Shown piece by piece: positions 1-9,028 of a stretch of DNA of 64,000 nt. How positions within the stretch are numbered: position 1 is the first letter of the stretch; the number at the start of each line of letters is the position of its first letter. This stretch comes from Rhodococcoides fascians NBRC 12155 = LMG 3623. GTDB taxonomy: Bacteria > Actinomycetota > Actinomycetes > Mycobacteriales > Mycobacteriaceae. The stretch covers positions 62,001-126,000 of the forward strand of contig NZ_BCWW01000001.1 in NCBI RefSeq assembly GCF_001894785.1, given 5' to 3'. Below the pieces are notes generated by a model. The model saw nothing but the letters and a program-made list of their open reading frames with translations. It had not been told where the DNA came from and did no database searches. Position numbers and translations under genes: made by a program.

Positions 1-767
1 CCGATGGAGATCACCACGTGCCAGTCCGTGTTCGCGAACGTCTCGATGCACAGCCGGTAGAAGTCGGGGCGTTCGTTGTACCCGGTGCCGAACGATACGT
101 AGAGAACGGGCCCCTCGGGCGCGGACCACGATCGGTCGTGCAGTCGCACCGGATCGAGACACGGGCCGACGAACTGCACCGAGCTGGGGACTCGATCGGC
201 GTTCGGCTGCATCACTTTCGGGATCAACGACAGGCAGTGCTCCGGGTACGTGATCCAGTCCCACGGGTCGGCATCGATGTCGTTCTCTCGCAACCAGGTC
301 GCATAGGTTTCGCGATACGCAACGCCGGTTGTCGACTCGCGGATAGAGGTCATCCCGTCACCGAGATCCTCGACGTAGCCGTCCCAGGCGACATACGTAG
401 GGGAGAGCTGCACGGCCGTCACCCCGTACCGGACGCCGAGGATCGGGGCGGTCAGGCCGCCGATGTCGTAGAGGATCACATCCGGCTGATCGTCGTCGTA
501 GAACGCGGTGAGCACGGGAAAGGACGCAATCGCTTCGTCGAGGAACACCTGCATCGCCGAGGCCGGGTCGTCCGGCCAAGAGCCCTCACCGTCGGGAAGT
601 ATCGAGGGGAACGCCACCACCTCGACGCCGGCCGGTTCCACCAAGTGCCGCAACGACTCGCCGACGGCGTAGGTGACGCGATGCCCGCGGCGGACCAATT
701 CGGCGACGACGGCCAGCGAGGGGTAGATGTGACTCGGTGCCGTCGTGCCGATCATCGCGAAGTGCAT
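1..767 (-). CDS. MGT-type glycosyltransferase (partial, C-terminus outside window)
   Basis: Reading down from an ATG at 767 gives about 255 residues beginning MHFAMIGTTAPSHIYPSLAV, the N-terminal Rossmann half of the GT-B fold of macrolide/UDP-glycosyltransferases (GT1, MGT family). The later VLYVSFGTGYN is the start of the C-terminal donor-binding domain, so roughly the last 130-150 residues lie beyond base 1. Such enzymes transfer a sugar from UDP-glucose to hydroxylated natural products, often inactivating macrolides. The gene lies 34 bp downstream of an ArsR regulator on the same strand and opposite an MFS exporter, which fits a small drug-detoxification locus. Family call is firm; substrate is unknown. 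Confidence 0.85.
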   Translation of the reverse strand, partial: MHFAMIGTTAPSHIYPSLAVVAELVRRGHRVTYAVGESLRHLVEPAGVEVVAFPSILPDGEGSWPDDPASAMQVFLDEAIASFPVLTAFYDDDQPDVILYDIGGLTAPILGVRYGVTAVQLSPTYVAWDGYVEDLGDGMTSIRESTTGVAYRETYATWLRENDIDADPWDWITYPEHCLSLIPKVMQPNADRVPSSVQFVGPCLDPVRLHDRSWSAPEGPVLYVSFGTGYNERPDFYRLCIETFANTDWHVVISI

Positions 768-801
768 GCCGCCCACCGTAGGACGCGGAGAGGGTGCGGG
801 G

Positions 802-1116
802 CTACCGGTTTTCGTTGGCGATCAGATCGAGCAGACCGGGGAATCGCTCCTCGAGCTCGTGGCGGCGCAGCGTCACTTTGCGACTGTTTCCGCGATCGAC
901 CTGGAACACGAGGCCTGCCTCGCGTAGCACTCGAAAATGGTGCGTCAGAGTCGATTTGGTGACACCGAGCTCGAACGACATACACGTCCGCTCGGCTCCG
1001 TCGTCGTCGCCGACGAGTTCGGTGACCACCTGGCGACGCAACGGATCGGCCAACGCGGACATCACCGCACCCAGTTGCATTTCCTCGGGCTCGGGATGCC
1101 CGTCCTTGTCCGCCAT
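802..1116 (-). CDS. ArsR-family winged-helix transcriptional regulator
   Basis: This 104-residue protein is of normal ArsR/SmtB length. Residues about 15-32 (MSALADPLRRQVVTEL) form the first helices; VTKSTLTHHFRVLREAGLV is the helix-turn-helix with the usual S-x-x-x-x-H-x-x-x-L pattern, followed by the beta wing. No metal-binding Cys pair (ELCVCDL type) is present, so it probably senses something other than metal through its dimer interface. It is transcribed with the downstream glycosyltransferase and diverges from the MFS gene; two inverted repeats in the 87 bp between them are the likely operators. Expected role: local repressor of the exporter and glycosyltransferase. Confidence 0.9.
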   Translation of the reverse strand: MADKDGHPEPEEMQLGAVMSALADPLRRQVVTELVGDDDGAERTCMSFELGVTKSTLTHHFRVLREAGLVFQVDRGNSRKVTLRRHELEERFPGLLDLIANENR

Positions 1117-1128
1117 GCGCTCCTCCTA

Positions 1129-1154
1129 CAAGGTATGACTTGCGCCGTACCTTG
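1129..1154. promoter_or_regulatory. Inverted repeat, candidate ArsR operator 1
   Basis: Perfect 7-bp arms CAAGGTA (1129-1135) and TACCTTG (1148-1154) are separated by 12 bp, just upstream of the ArsR start at 1116. Position in the divergent ArsR/MFS intergenic region suggests a repressor site; binding by this ArsR is inference. Confidence 0.5.
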
Positions 1155-1166
1155 AATCCTGGTCTA

Positions 1167-1184
1167 GTACGACAACCATCGTAC
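1167..1184. promoter_or_regulatory. Inverted repeat, candidate ArsR operator 2
   Basis: GTACGA (1167-1172) and TCGTAC (1179-1184) form a perfect 6-bp inverted repeat with a 6-bp spacer, 19 bp before the MFS ATG at 1204. The site would overlap the MFS promoter or start region. Both intergenic palindromes share a GTAC core. Confidence 0.5.
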
Positions 1185-1203
1185 CTACGGTTCAGGGGGA
1201 CAC

Positions 1204-2487
1204 ATGAAGGCAGTGCTACCGGTCGTACTCGCGGCTCAATTCGTCGTACCGATGTCCATCTCGGGTACTGCACTCGCCCTCCCGGTCATCGCCGGCGACC
1301 TCGGCACCGATCCGACGCCTCTGCAGTGGGTCGTCAACGGCTTCAACATCGCGTTCGCGCTGTTCACCGTCGTCTGGGGCGCGGTGTCGGATCGAATCGG
1401 TCACCGCACGTCGTTCCGCATCGGGGTGGTGCTGACGGCCGTCGCGAGTGCGGTCAGCGCCGTCGCGCCGTCGTTGTACCTACTCGATGTCGCGCGGGTG
1501 TTCGCGGGCATCGGAGCCGCAGCGGTTCTGGTGGGCTCCACTTCCATTCTCTCGCTTCACTTCCACGGCACGGCCAGAGCAACCGCGTTCGCACTGTTCG
1601 GCACCGTGAACGGTCTCGGTCTGGCACTCGGGCCCACCATCTCCGGGCTGCTCGTCGCGGCGTTCGAGTGGCGGGGCGTGTTCGCCGCCCAGGCGGTCGT
1701 CCTGGCTGCGGCGGCCATCGGAACTGTCGCTCTGCCGACTCTGCGAACCGAATCGACGGCGCACCGCCTGCTTGATTTCTCGCTATTGCGCAACCGGAGA
1801 TTCCTGGCCCTGTGCCTCGTTCCGGTGGCCGGGGCCATCGGATTCGTCACGCTGCTCACGTATCTGCCCGCTGCGCTGAGCGCTGTCGCGTCGCTGACGC
1901 CGGGGCTCGCCGGAGTGTTCATGCTGGCCATGACCATCCCCGTTCTGCTCGCTCCGCTGACCGTTGCCCGCCTGAGCCGCATGTTCGACGCCGTCACCCC
2001 CACTCGCGTCGTGCTGGTCAGCCTCGGCTGCCTCGTACTCGGCAATCTGGGCATGCTGGCGCTGCAACCAGGTGTCCCGCTCGGTGCCGTCGTGGTCCCG
2101 ATGATCGCATTGGGGCTCGGATTCGGACTCCCGATCGGCTTGGTGGACGGCGAGGCACTGGCTGCAGTGCCGCCGCACAGCAGCGGTACCGCGGCGGGCG
2201 TGCTGAACCTGTTTCGCATCGGCAGCGAGGCCCTGATGGTGGCCGGATATGCCTGGTTGGTGACCGTCCTGGTCCGCGGCGAGCTACCCGACCGAGCCGA
2301 CGCCGATGCCGCGGCAGCCGGACGCCCTGGGTTTGCCGACGCCTACGCGCACGCCTACACCGAGGTCGTGTCGATCGTCGTCGTAGCTCTCGTCGTGACC
2401 GCGGCGGTGATCTTCTCGCTGTTGCGAACGCCACGCCGGGACGTATCGTCGGCCAATGTCCTTTCTGCAACCGGTGACCCTCACTGA
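1204..2487 (+). CDS. MFS transporter (drug-efflux type)
   Basis: A 427-residue polytopic protein with about 12 hydrophobic segments. The first loop carries MFS motif A (WGAVSDRIGHRTSF) and the TM1 region has SISGTALALPVIAGDLG followed by LQWVVNGFNIAFALF, typical of proton-coupled multidrug exporters of the DHA families. It sits in the inner membrane and probably exports a toxic organic compound. It diverges from an ArsR regulator with palindromic sites between them. The last 32 bases overlap the following acetyltransferase start, so the two are co-transcribed. Substrate is unknown. Confidence 0.88.
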   Translation: MKAVLPVVLAAQFVVPMSISGTALALPVIAGDLGTDPTPLQWVVNGFNIAFALFTVVWGAVSDRIGHRTSFRIGVVLTAVASAVSAVAPSLYLLDVARVFAGIGAAAVLVGSTSILSLHFHGTARATAFALFGTVNGLGLALGPTISGLLVAAFEWRGVFAAQAVVLAAAAIGTVALPTLRTESTAHRLLDFSLLRNRRFLALCLVPVAGAIGFVTLLTYLPAALSAVASLTPGLAGVFMLAMTIPVLLAPLTVARLSRMFDAVTPTRVVLVSLGCLVLGNLGMLALQPGVPLGAVVVPMIALGLGFGLPIGLVDGEALAAVPPHSSGTAAGVLNLFRIGSEALMVAGYAWLVTVLVRGELPDRADADAAAAGRPGFADAYAHAYTEVVSIVVVALVVTAAVIFSLLRTPRRDVSSANVLSATGDPH

Positions 2488-3043
2488 CGACCTCGTGACC
2501 CTCGAGCCGCTGAGCCGCGACCACCTCGAGGGGCTGTGCGATGCCGCCCGCGACGGCGAGCTCTGGAACCTCTGGTACACGAGCGTTCCGAAACCGGAAG
2601 ACATGGCCGCAGAGATAGATCGCCGGCTGGGACTGCTCGACGCGGGAACCATGCTTCCATTCACTTTGCGGCGCAACGATACCGGGCAGATTCTCGGCGC
2701 GACGACCTTCTGCAACGTCGACGCGAACAACCGCCGCGTCGAAATCGGATACACCTGGAATGCGCGCTCCGCCCACGGAACCGGTACCAACGCGTCGAGC
2801 AAACTGCTGTTGCTGACGCACGCTTTCGAGGAACTCGGTTGTATCGCGGTGGAATTCCGCACCCACTGGATGAACCTCCAATCGCGGACGGCCATCGCGA
2901 AACTCGGAGCCAAGCAGGACGGCATTCTGCGCAATCACCAACGCATGGCCGACGGTTCACTGCGCGACACCGTCGTGTTCTCGATCATCGAATCCGAATG
3001 GCCCGCCGTGCGCAACGAACTCCGTCGACGTACCGCACGGTAA
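2456..3043 (+). CDS. GNAT N-acetyltransferase, RimJ/RimL type
   Basis: 195 residues of the Acetyltransf_3/RimJ-RimL group: N-terminal LVTLEPLSRDHLEGL, central FTLRRNDTGQILGATTF and EIGYTWNARSAHGTGTNASSK, the acetyl-CoA-binding region corresponding to motif A (here A-H-G-T-G-T-N instead of the canonical Q/RxxGxG/A), then a C-terminal domain with AIAKLGAKQDGILRNH. Family members acetylate the alpha-amino group of proteins or small molecules using acetyl-CoA in the cytosol. Start at 2456 lies inside the MFS reading frame, so translation is probably coupled; a 9-bp gap separates it from the next gene. Substrate not predictable. Confidence 0.88.
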   Translation: MSFLQPVTLTDDLVTLEPLSRDHLEGLCDAARDGELWNLWYTSVPKPEDMAAEIDRRLGLLDAGTMLPFTLRRNDTGQILGATTFCNVDANNRRVEIGYTWNARSAHGTGTNASSKLLLLTHAFEELGCIAVEFRTHWMNLQSRTAIAKLGAKQDGILRNHQRMADGSLRDTVVFSIIESEWPAVRNELRRRTAR

Positions 3044-3052
3044 GTTGAGCCC

Positions 3053-5422
3053 ATGCGCGTGGATGGGCGGGACGTTCCCGTAGCGGGAAACCTGCTGCAG
3101 CCGCTGGTGAGAAGAACCAGTGACATCATTCGGGTCGTTGCCGCCTCGGTGTTCTTGAGCTTGGTCATCGCCGGCTCGCTCATCACCCGAAATCAGTGGG
3201 ACGCACTCGAACAATCGGTGTCCAACATCGTCGGCGTGCTCAGCCCCGATCAGTCCAACGCCGTCTACATCGTGTACGGCGTCGCGATCCTCGCCCTCCC
3301 GTTCGGAGTGTTGATCGGGCTGATCGCCGGACGTAAATGGAAACTGTTGGCCGGGTACGCGGCCGCAGCTCTGATCGCTGCGCTGGCTCTGTCCATCACC
3401 GGTACCGGAATCTCGACTCCGACGTGGGACCTGGACGTGCCCGAGCGACTCGACACGTTCCTGTCGCAATTCCTCGACGATTCGCGCTGGATCGCCATGC
3501 TCGCCGCGGCACTCACGGTGTCGGGACCGGGCCTGCCCGCGCGGTGGCGTCGAGCATGGTGGGCACTGCTGCTCGCCTTCGTACCGATACACCTGGTGGT
3601 GTCCACGGTGGTCCCGGCCCGTTCGCTGCTCGGGCTGGCCGTCGGTTGGCTCGTCGGTGCGATCATCGTGCTGCTGGTCGGCACCCCGGCACTGGAGGTT
3701 CCACTCGACGCGGCCGTGCGCCTGTTCCGCAGCCGGGGCGTCGACGTCCGCAGCTTCACCGTCGTGCGCCCCGCAGGCCCGGGCCCGTTGGTGTTGAACG
3801 CACACACCCCGGACGCCGATGTGGTGGTCGAGCTCTACGGGCAGAACCAGCGCAGTGGCGGTGCGCTACGCCAGTTCTGGCGATGGATCACCCGCCGCGG
3901 CAGCGAGACAGCGCCGTTGCATGCGTCCATGCGCCGCGCCGTCGAGCATCGCGCGTTGATGGGCCTGGCCATCAAGAGTATGAATGCCGCAGGCAGCCAC
4001 CCGTTGGCGGTAGCAGCACTCGACCGCGGCTGGACGTTGTACGCGCACAGCCAGCCCATCGGCGACCCCATCGAGGCCGAGCTCGACGATGCCGCGCTCC
4101 GAGCTCTCTGGTCGGCTCTGAACACGTTGCACGAGAATCAGATCTCGCACGGTGACCTGCATCGGGGTGAACTGCGGCTCCACGACGGCGCGGCACTGTT
4201 CTGCGGGTTCGGGCACGCAGAACTCGGCGCGTCGGACGCCCAGATGCAATCCGACGTCGCACAGCTGTTACTCACCACCGCAGACCTTTTCGGCTCCCAT
4301 CGCGCCGTGGCCACGGCCGTCGAGGTACTGGGAATCGACGTCGTGATCGCGGCGTCCGGTCGATTGACCAAGTCCGCCATCCCTCTTCGGGTGCGTCAGT
4401 CGGTTGCCGATGCAGGAAAGACGATGAAGTCCGTCCGGCTCGAAGTGCTCGAACAGACCGGTGCCGCGAGGATCGAGGCCGAGCAGGTCACTCGATTCAG
4501 TCGCAACCAGATCATCTCGCTCGTGTTGCTGATCGGATTGGTCTACGTCGCATACCCGTTCATCAGTGCAGTTCCCGCGTTCGTCGTCGAATTGGGTTCG
4601 GTCGACTGGTGGTGGGCACTGCTCGGTCTGGCCGTCTCCGCACTGACCTACATCGGTGCGGGTGCCGCATTGTGGGCCTGCGCATTCGGCAAGGTCAGCT
4701 TCAGGAATCTGACGATCATGCAGGTAGCGAATACTTTTGCCGCGACCACGACACCTGCGGGCGTCGGTGGCCTGGCCCTGAGCGTTCGCTTTCTGCAAAA
4801 GGGTGGATTGGGTACCGTCCGCGCGACGGCCGCTGTGGCACTGCAACAGTCGGTTCAGGTGATCACCCATGTCAGCCTGTTGATCTTCTTCAGCGTCGTC
4901 GCCGGAACGTCGTCGGGGCTGTCCAACATGGTGCCGGGCAACACCGTGCTGTACCTCATCGCCGGCGTCGCATTCGGAGTCGTCGGGACCTTCATGTTCG
5001 TGCCCAAGCTGCGACTGTGGTTGAAAGTGGCCGTCCGGCCCCAGGTTGCCGAAGTGCTCACCGAGCTCGGCGAACTCGCCCGCGACCCGAAACGGTTCTC
5101 GATCATCATCTTGGGTTGCGCCGCAACCACTTTGGGTGCTGCGCTCGCCCTGTGGGCGAGTGTCGAGGCGTTCGGCGGCGGAACGACGTTCGTGACGGTG
5201 ACAGTGGTGACGATGATCGGTGGCACACTGGCCTCGGCCGCCCCGACGCCGGGCGGTGTGGGGGCCGTGGAAGCAGCCCTCATCGGTGGGCTTGCCGCGT
5301 TCGGTCTCCCCGCCTCCATCGCAGTCCCGTCCGTGCTGCTCTACCGCGTACTGACCTGCTGGTTACCGGTGTTTCTCGGCTGGCCGACGTTGCGCTGGCT
5401 CACCAAGCACGACATGGTCTGA
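3053..5422 (+). CDS. Flippase-like membrane protein (LPG-synthase TM family) with degenerate kinase-like domain
   Basis: 789 residues in three parts. Residues about 20-215 contain several membrane segments. Residues about 240-480 are soluble and kinase-like: HGDLHRGELRL (H366, D368) resembles a phosphotransferase catalytic loop but the metal-binding Asn is replaced, and the DFG position reads CGFG (about 384), so catalysis is doubtful. Residues about 485-789 form a second membrane block with the lysylphosphatidylglycerol-synthetase TM/flippase-like signature (TTTPAGVGGLALSVRFLQKG, APTPGGVGAVEAALIGG). The LPG aminoacyltransferase domain is absent. Likely role: moving or handling lipid-linked molecules in the envelope. 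Start follows the acetyltransferase by 9 bp. Confidence 0.82.
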   Translation: MRVDGRDVPVAGNLLQPLVRRTSDIIRVVAASVFLSLVIAGSLITRNQWDALEQSVSNIVGVLSPDQSNAVYIVYGVAILALPFGVLIGLIAGRKWKLLAGYAAAALIAALALSITGTGISTPTWDLDVPERLDTFLSQFLDDSRWIAMLAAALTVSGPGLPARWRRAWWALLLAFVPIHLVVSTVVPARSLLGLAVGWLVGAIIVLLVGTPALEVPLDAAVRLFRSRGVDVRSFTVVRPAGPGPLVLNAHTPDADVVVELYGQNQRSGGALRQFWRWITRRGSETAPLHASMRRAVEHRALMGLAIKSMNAAGSHPLAVAALDRGWTLYAHSQPIGDPIEAELDDAALRALWSALNTLHENQISHGDLHRGELRLHDGAALFCGFGHAELGASDAQMQSDVAQLLLTTADLFGSHRAVATAVEVLGIDVVIAASGRLTKSAIPLRVRQSVADAGKTMKSVRLEVLEQTGAARIEAEQVTRFSRNQIISLVLLIGLVYVAYPFISAVPAFVVELGSVDWWWALLGLAVSALTYIGAGAALWACAFGKVSFRNLTIMQVANTFAATTTPAGVGGLALSVRFLQKGGLGTVRATAAVALQQSVQVITHVSLLIFFSVVAGTSSGLSNMVPGNTVLYLIAGVAFGVVGTFMFVPKLRLWLKVAVRPQVAEVLTELGELARDPKRFSIIILGCAATTLGAALALWASVEAFGGGTTFVTVTVVTMIGGTLASAAPTPGGVGAVEAALIGGLAAFGLPASIAVPSVLLYRVLTCWLPVFLGWPTLRWLTKHDMV

Positions 5423-5477
5423 ACGACTGCATCCCCACTACGGCACCAGTTGTGGGTGCTAGCGTTCACGCAGGTTA

Positions 5478-7298
5478 GTGGCTGGTTCTACGGAGGGCGT
5501 CACCATTTCCGAACCGGGAGACTTCGCACCCACCGCGGAGGAACGATGGGTGCGGCTGTTCATCAGCGGAATGACGCTCACATTCGGCCTCGCCGGGGCC
5601 CTGATGGTCCCCGCCGGTCAGTTCTCCGACCCCATGTCGATCGCCGTGCTCCTGGCGTCCGTCACCACGGTGCCGGTGGCGATTGCCTGGTACCTCCGGC
5701 CGTGGGCGTCCCCGAGGATGGCGATCGTCTACATCCTCTACGCCGACGTCGGCATCGTGACCGTTCTGTTCGCCTTCCAAACCCACTTCGACGCGATGCC
5801 CGGCTGCGCGATGTTCTCGATCGTCGCAGCGTTCATCGTCGTCGCGAGCTCGCACCGTGTCATGTTGATTCACTTGGCAATCGGCGCACTCACCCTCGCT
5901 GGCCTCGCCGCTCTGGCTGTCTCGGAGGGCGCCGATCCATGGTCCACCACTTCTCGGATGGTCACCATCGGGTCCCTCTACGCCGCACCCTTCATGATCA
6001 AGTCGTACATCGGTCAGCTGCGAACGAGCGCGGCGAGGGCATTGCGAGATCCGTTGACCGGCCTGTGGAACCGACGTGGGCTACTCGATACCGTCGACTC
6101 GTTGCGCCTGTCCCCGGCAGAGGATCGCGCACAGCAAGCGGTCGGAGTGACCGTCCTCGACATCGATCGGTTCAAGCACATCAACGACAGGTTCGGCCAT
6201 CCCTCCGGTGACGCAGTGCTCGTCGAAGTCGCCCGTCGCCTGTCCTGTGCGGTGGGAGACAAGTCCGCGGTCGCACGACTCGGCGGCGACGAGTTCGTGG
6301 TCGTCAGCGTCGGAACCAGAGAGTCGATCGCCGAATCGGACAACAGGATTCGCGCATCGCTGGAGGAATCGTTCGACGGCCCGCCGTTCACCACCAGTGT
6401 GGGCTCGGCCGTGGAGACGCCACCCGCCGACACCGACCTACACGTACTGGTCCGACGGTTGATCGCTCTCGCCGACATCGAGATGTATCGCTTCAAAGCA
6501 CGGACCTCGGGAAAGTTTCCGGAGACGGGACTGTCCGCAGCGGACGCCCGCGAACAGGCCAGGCAGAGAATCGATGCGCTCATCGCATCCGGCGGTCCCG
6601 ACATCTTTTTTCAGCCCATCTGCGACACGGTCACCGGTTCGACCGTCGGCTACGAGGCACTGTCGCGGTTCCCGTTCGGCCACGGATCGCCCCTGTCGTG
6701 GTACCGCGACGCAGCCGAGGCCGGCGTCGGTCCACGGCTCGAACGCGCCGCACTGGAACGGGCACTAGCGGATGTTCACCTGCTGCCACCGGGGCCGTTC
6801 GTGTCGCTCAATGCGTCGGCCGACACCATCCGCACCACCGACCTACTCGACCGGTTGCGTCCGCATCTGGCAACCCGAACCTTCCACCTCGAGATCACCG
6901 AGCACGAACGCGTCGACGACTACCGTGCGGTGACCCGCGCCATCGAGGGTCTGCGCGACGCGGGGGTCCAAATCTCCATCGACGACGTCGGAGCCGGATT
7001 CGCCGGTATGCGCCACATCGTCGAGCTCAGGCCCGACACCCTCAAAATCGATTACGCACTCGTGCACGGAATCGATCGGGACTCGTTCCGTCGCGCCGCG
7101 GCCACGGCGATCATCGACTTCGCCCGACAGATCGGTGCCGGCGTCATCATGGAGGGTGTCGAGACCGACGCGGAATTGCGGGTGGCGGCCGATCTCGGTG
7201 CCGACATGGTGCAGGGGTTCCTCACCGGTCGACCACAACCGGCCACCGTGGCCGGTGGCCGGATCGACGAATCCGCTACACCGAGGAATCGACGGTGA
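5478..7298 (+). CDS. GGDEF-EAL domain protein, membrane-bound (c-di-GMP turnover)
   Basis: 606 residues from a GTG start. About six membrane helices (residues 30-190) form a sensor region. The GGDEF domain follows (LDIDRFKHINDRFGHPSGD; intact GGDEF at 269-273), but the RxxD inhibitory site five residues upstream is missing. The EAL domain begins near 360 with EAL at 393-395 and keeps EITEHE, DDVGAG, LKID and EGVET, the metal and catalytic positions, so phosphodiesterase activity is plausible. Both synthesis and degradation of cyclic di-GMP are therefore possible. Its last 23 bases overlap the end of the convergent monooxygenase gene. Confidence 0.9.
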   Translation: MAGSTEGVTISEPGDFAPTAEERWVRLFISGMTLTFGLAGALMVPAGQFSDPMSIAVLLASVTTVPVAIAWYLRPWASPRMAIVYILYADVGIVTVLFAFQTHFDAMPGCAMFSIVAAFIVVASSHRVMLIHLAIGALTLAGLAALAVSEGADPWSTTSRMVTIGSLYAAPFMIKSYIGQLRTSAARALRDPLTGLWNRRGLLDTVDSLRLSPAEDRAQQAVGVTVLDIDRFKHINDRFGHPSGDAVLVEVARRLSCAVGDKSAVARLGGDEFVVVSVGTRESIAESDNRIRASLEESFDGPPFTTSVGSAVETPPADTDLHVLVRRLIALADIEMYRFKARTSGKFPETGLSAADAREQARQRIDALIASGGPDIFFQPICDTVTGSTVGYEALSRFPFGHGSPLSWYRDAAEAGVGPRLERAALERALADVHLLPPGPFVSLNASADTIRTTDLLDRLRPHLATRTFHLEITEHERVDDYRAVTRAIEGLRDAGVQISIDDVGAGFAGMRHIVELRPDTLKIDYALVHGIDRDSFRRAAATAIIDFARQIGAGVIMEGVETDAELRVAADLGADMVQGFLTGRPQPATVAGGRIDESATPRNRR

Positions 7299-7572
7299 AT
7301 TTCGTCAACGACGGTGCTACGGCGAGCAGCGGCGGCAATTCGACGATTTTGCCCGGTCCTGCGCGGAACTCGCGGTACTTCGCGTCGGCCTCCGCCGACT
7401 CCCACGTCTCGTGCGCGACGACGTGCGCTTCGTTCTCTTCGTCGACCCACACCTCGACGCCGAGGCACCCCTCGAACGCGCGGGTGTCCGCGAGAACGGT
7501 CCGCAGCAGCGCCCGTGCTTCGGCGAGGGATTCGGGCTTGAACGTCAGATCCAACTGTGCAATGAGAGCCAT
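7276..7572 (-). CDS. Antibiotic biosynthesis monooxygenase (ABM)-fold small protein
   Basis: 98 residues with the ferredoxin-like dimeric alpha+beta barrel pattern: MALIAQLDLTFKPESLAEAR, then a central EGCLGVEVWVDEENEAHVVA and the WESAEADAKYREFR helix. This is the ABM/YgiN layout (about 95-105 residues). Members are cofactor-free quinol monooxygenases, heme-degrading enzymes or simple ligand binders; no diagnostic residues for IsdG-type heme breakdown are obvious. It lies alone on the minus strand, divergent from the deaminase gene and overlapping the end of the GGDEF-EAL gene by 23 bp. Confidence 0.75.
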   Translation of the reverse strand: MALIAQLDLTFKPESLAEARALLRTVLADTRAFEGCLGVEVWVDEENEAHVVAHETWESAEADAKYREFRAGPGKIVELPPLLAVAPSLTKFTVDSSV

Positions 7573-7653
7573 ACCGTCACCCTAGACCCGCTCCGCTGCG
7601 CCGACGCTCCGGCGGGCTTACGATGTCGCAGCAACTCGAAAGGCCGACGACAC

Positions 7654-9006
7654 ATGACCACCGTGATCTCCAATGCGTATATCGCCCCCATTGTCGGCGA
7701 CGAGATTCCCTCCGGCTATCTCGTGATCGAAGGAACGAAGATCACCGCCGTGGGATCCGGCTCGGCACCGGTCCTCGCCGGGGCAGAGAACATCGACGCG
7801 TCCGGCTGCCTCGTCACGCCTGGACTGGTGAACACCCATCACCACCTCTATCAGTGGGCCTCTCAAGGTCTCGCCAAGGACAACACGCTCTTCGAATGGC
7901 TTGTGGCGCTGTACAAGCCATGGTCGAAGATGGATGCCGAGGTCGTCGGTGGCGCAGCTGCTGCCGGCCTCGGTTGGCTGGCGAAATCGGGATGCACGAC
8001 GAGCACCGATCATCACTACATCTTCCCCAAGGGCCGGGGCGACCTGTTCGCCGCCGAGATCGACGCGGCTCAGCGCATCGGCGTCCGATTTCAGCCGTGC
8101 CGCGGCTCGATGGACCGGGGTGTCTCCGACGGCGGTCTGCCGCCCGACGAGGTGGTCGAAACGCTCGACGACATCCTCACCGCTACCGCCGAGGCCATCG
8201 ACACCTATCACGACGCCTCCTTCGGCTCTATGCTCCGCATCGCCGTCGCGCCGTGCTCCCCGTTCTCGATCAGCAAGCAACTGCTCGTCGAGTCCGCACA
8301 ACTCGCCCGCGCAAAAGGTGTTCGGCTGCACACCCATCTGGCCGAGACTCTGGACGAGGAGGAGCATTGCATCGCTCAGATGAACTGCACCCCGGTCGAA
8401 TACATGGAGCAGGTCGGCTGGCTCGGCGACGACGTGTGGTTCGCCCATGCGGTACACCTGCACGACTCCGACATCGCGAAGATGGCGGCCACCGGCACCG
8501 GCATTGCGCACTGCCCGAGTTCCAATGCACGTCTGGGCGCAGGCATCGCGCGAATCTCGGACCTGCTCGCGGCCGGCGCACCCGTCGGCCTCGGTGTGGA
8601 CGGTTCCGCTTCGGCCGAGATGGTGCCGCTTGCCGGCGAGGTCCGCCAGGCGATGTACATGCAGCGAGCCAAGTACGGTCCGACAGCACTGACCGCGCGT
8701 CAGGCACTCGAGTTCGGAACCCTGGGCGGTGCAAAGGTACTGGGACGGCAGAGCAAGATCGGTTCGCTCGAGGTCGGCAAGCTGGCCGACATCGCCATCT
8801 GGCGCACCGATGGTTTCTACTCGGCCGTGGACGACCCTGTGGTCGCGTTCGCCTACGGGCAGACGCCACCGCTTGCTCGCTTGATGGTGGGCGGTCGAAC
8901 GATCGTCGAGAACGACGTCCTGATCAGCGCACCGCAGGACGAAATAGGCCGCGCCGGAGCCGATGCGCACCGTCGCCTGATGACACTCGCGCAGGACGTG
9001 CTGTGA
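7654..9006 (+). CDS. 8-oxoguanine deaminase-type amidohydrolase
   Basis: 450 residues of the AtzA/TrzA branch of the amidohydrolase superfamily. Metal and catalytic motifs are in order: VNTHHHLYQW (HxH on strand 1), LHTHLAETLDEE (His plus catalytic Glu), AHAVHLHDSD (His) and LGVDGSASAE (Asp on strand 8). The wording of these motifs matches 8-oxoguanine deaminases (EC 3.5.4.32), which convert 8-oxoguanine to urate and ammonia. The start is ATG 7654, giving the usual TTVISNAYIAP N-terminus; upstream in-frame codons encode no family residues. It is transcribed alone and convergent with the next gene. Confidence 0.85.
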   Translation: MTTVISNAYIAPIVGDEIPSGYLVIEGTKITAVGSGSAPVLAGAENIDASGCLVTPGLVNTHHHLYQWASQGLAKDNTLFEWLVALYKPWSKMDAEVVGGAAAAGLGWLAKSGCTTSTDHHYIFPKGRGDLFAAEIDAAQRIGVRFQPCRGSMDRGVSDGGLPPDEVVETLDDILTATAEAIDTYHDASFGSMLRIAVAPCSPFSISKQLLVESAQLARAKGVRLHTHLAETLDEEEHCIAQMNCTPVEYMEQVGWLGDDVWFAHAVHLHDSDIAKMAATGTGIAHCPSSNARLGAGIARISDLLAAGAPVGLGVDGSASAEMVPLAGEVRQAMYMQRAKYGPTALTARQALEFGTLGGAKVLGRQSKIGSLEVGKLADIAIWRTDGFYSAVDDPVVAFAYGQTPPLARLMVGGRTIVENDVLISAPQDEIGRAGADAHRRLMTLAQDVL

Positions 9007-9028
9007 GCGGGTCTTGGAACCCAGTACT

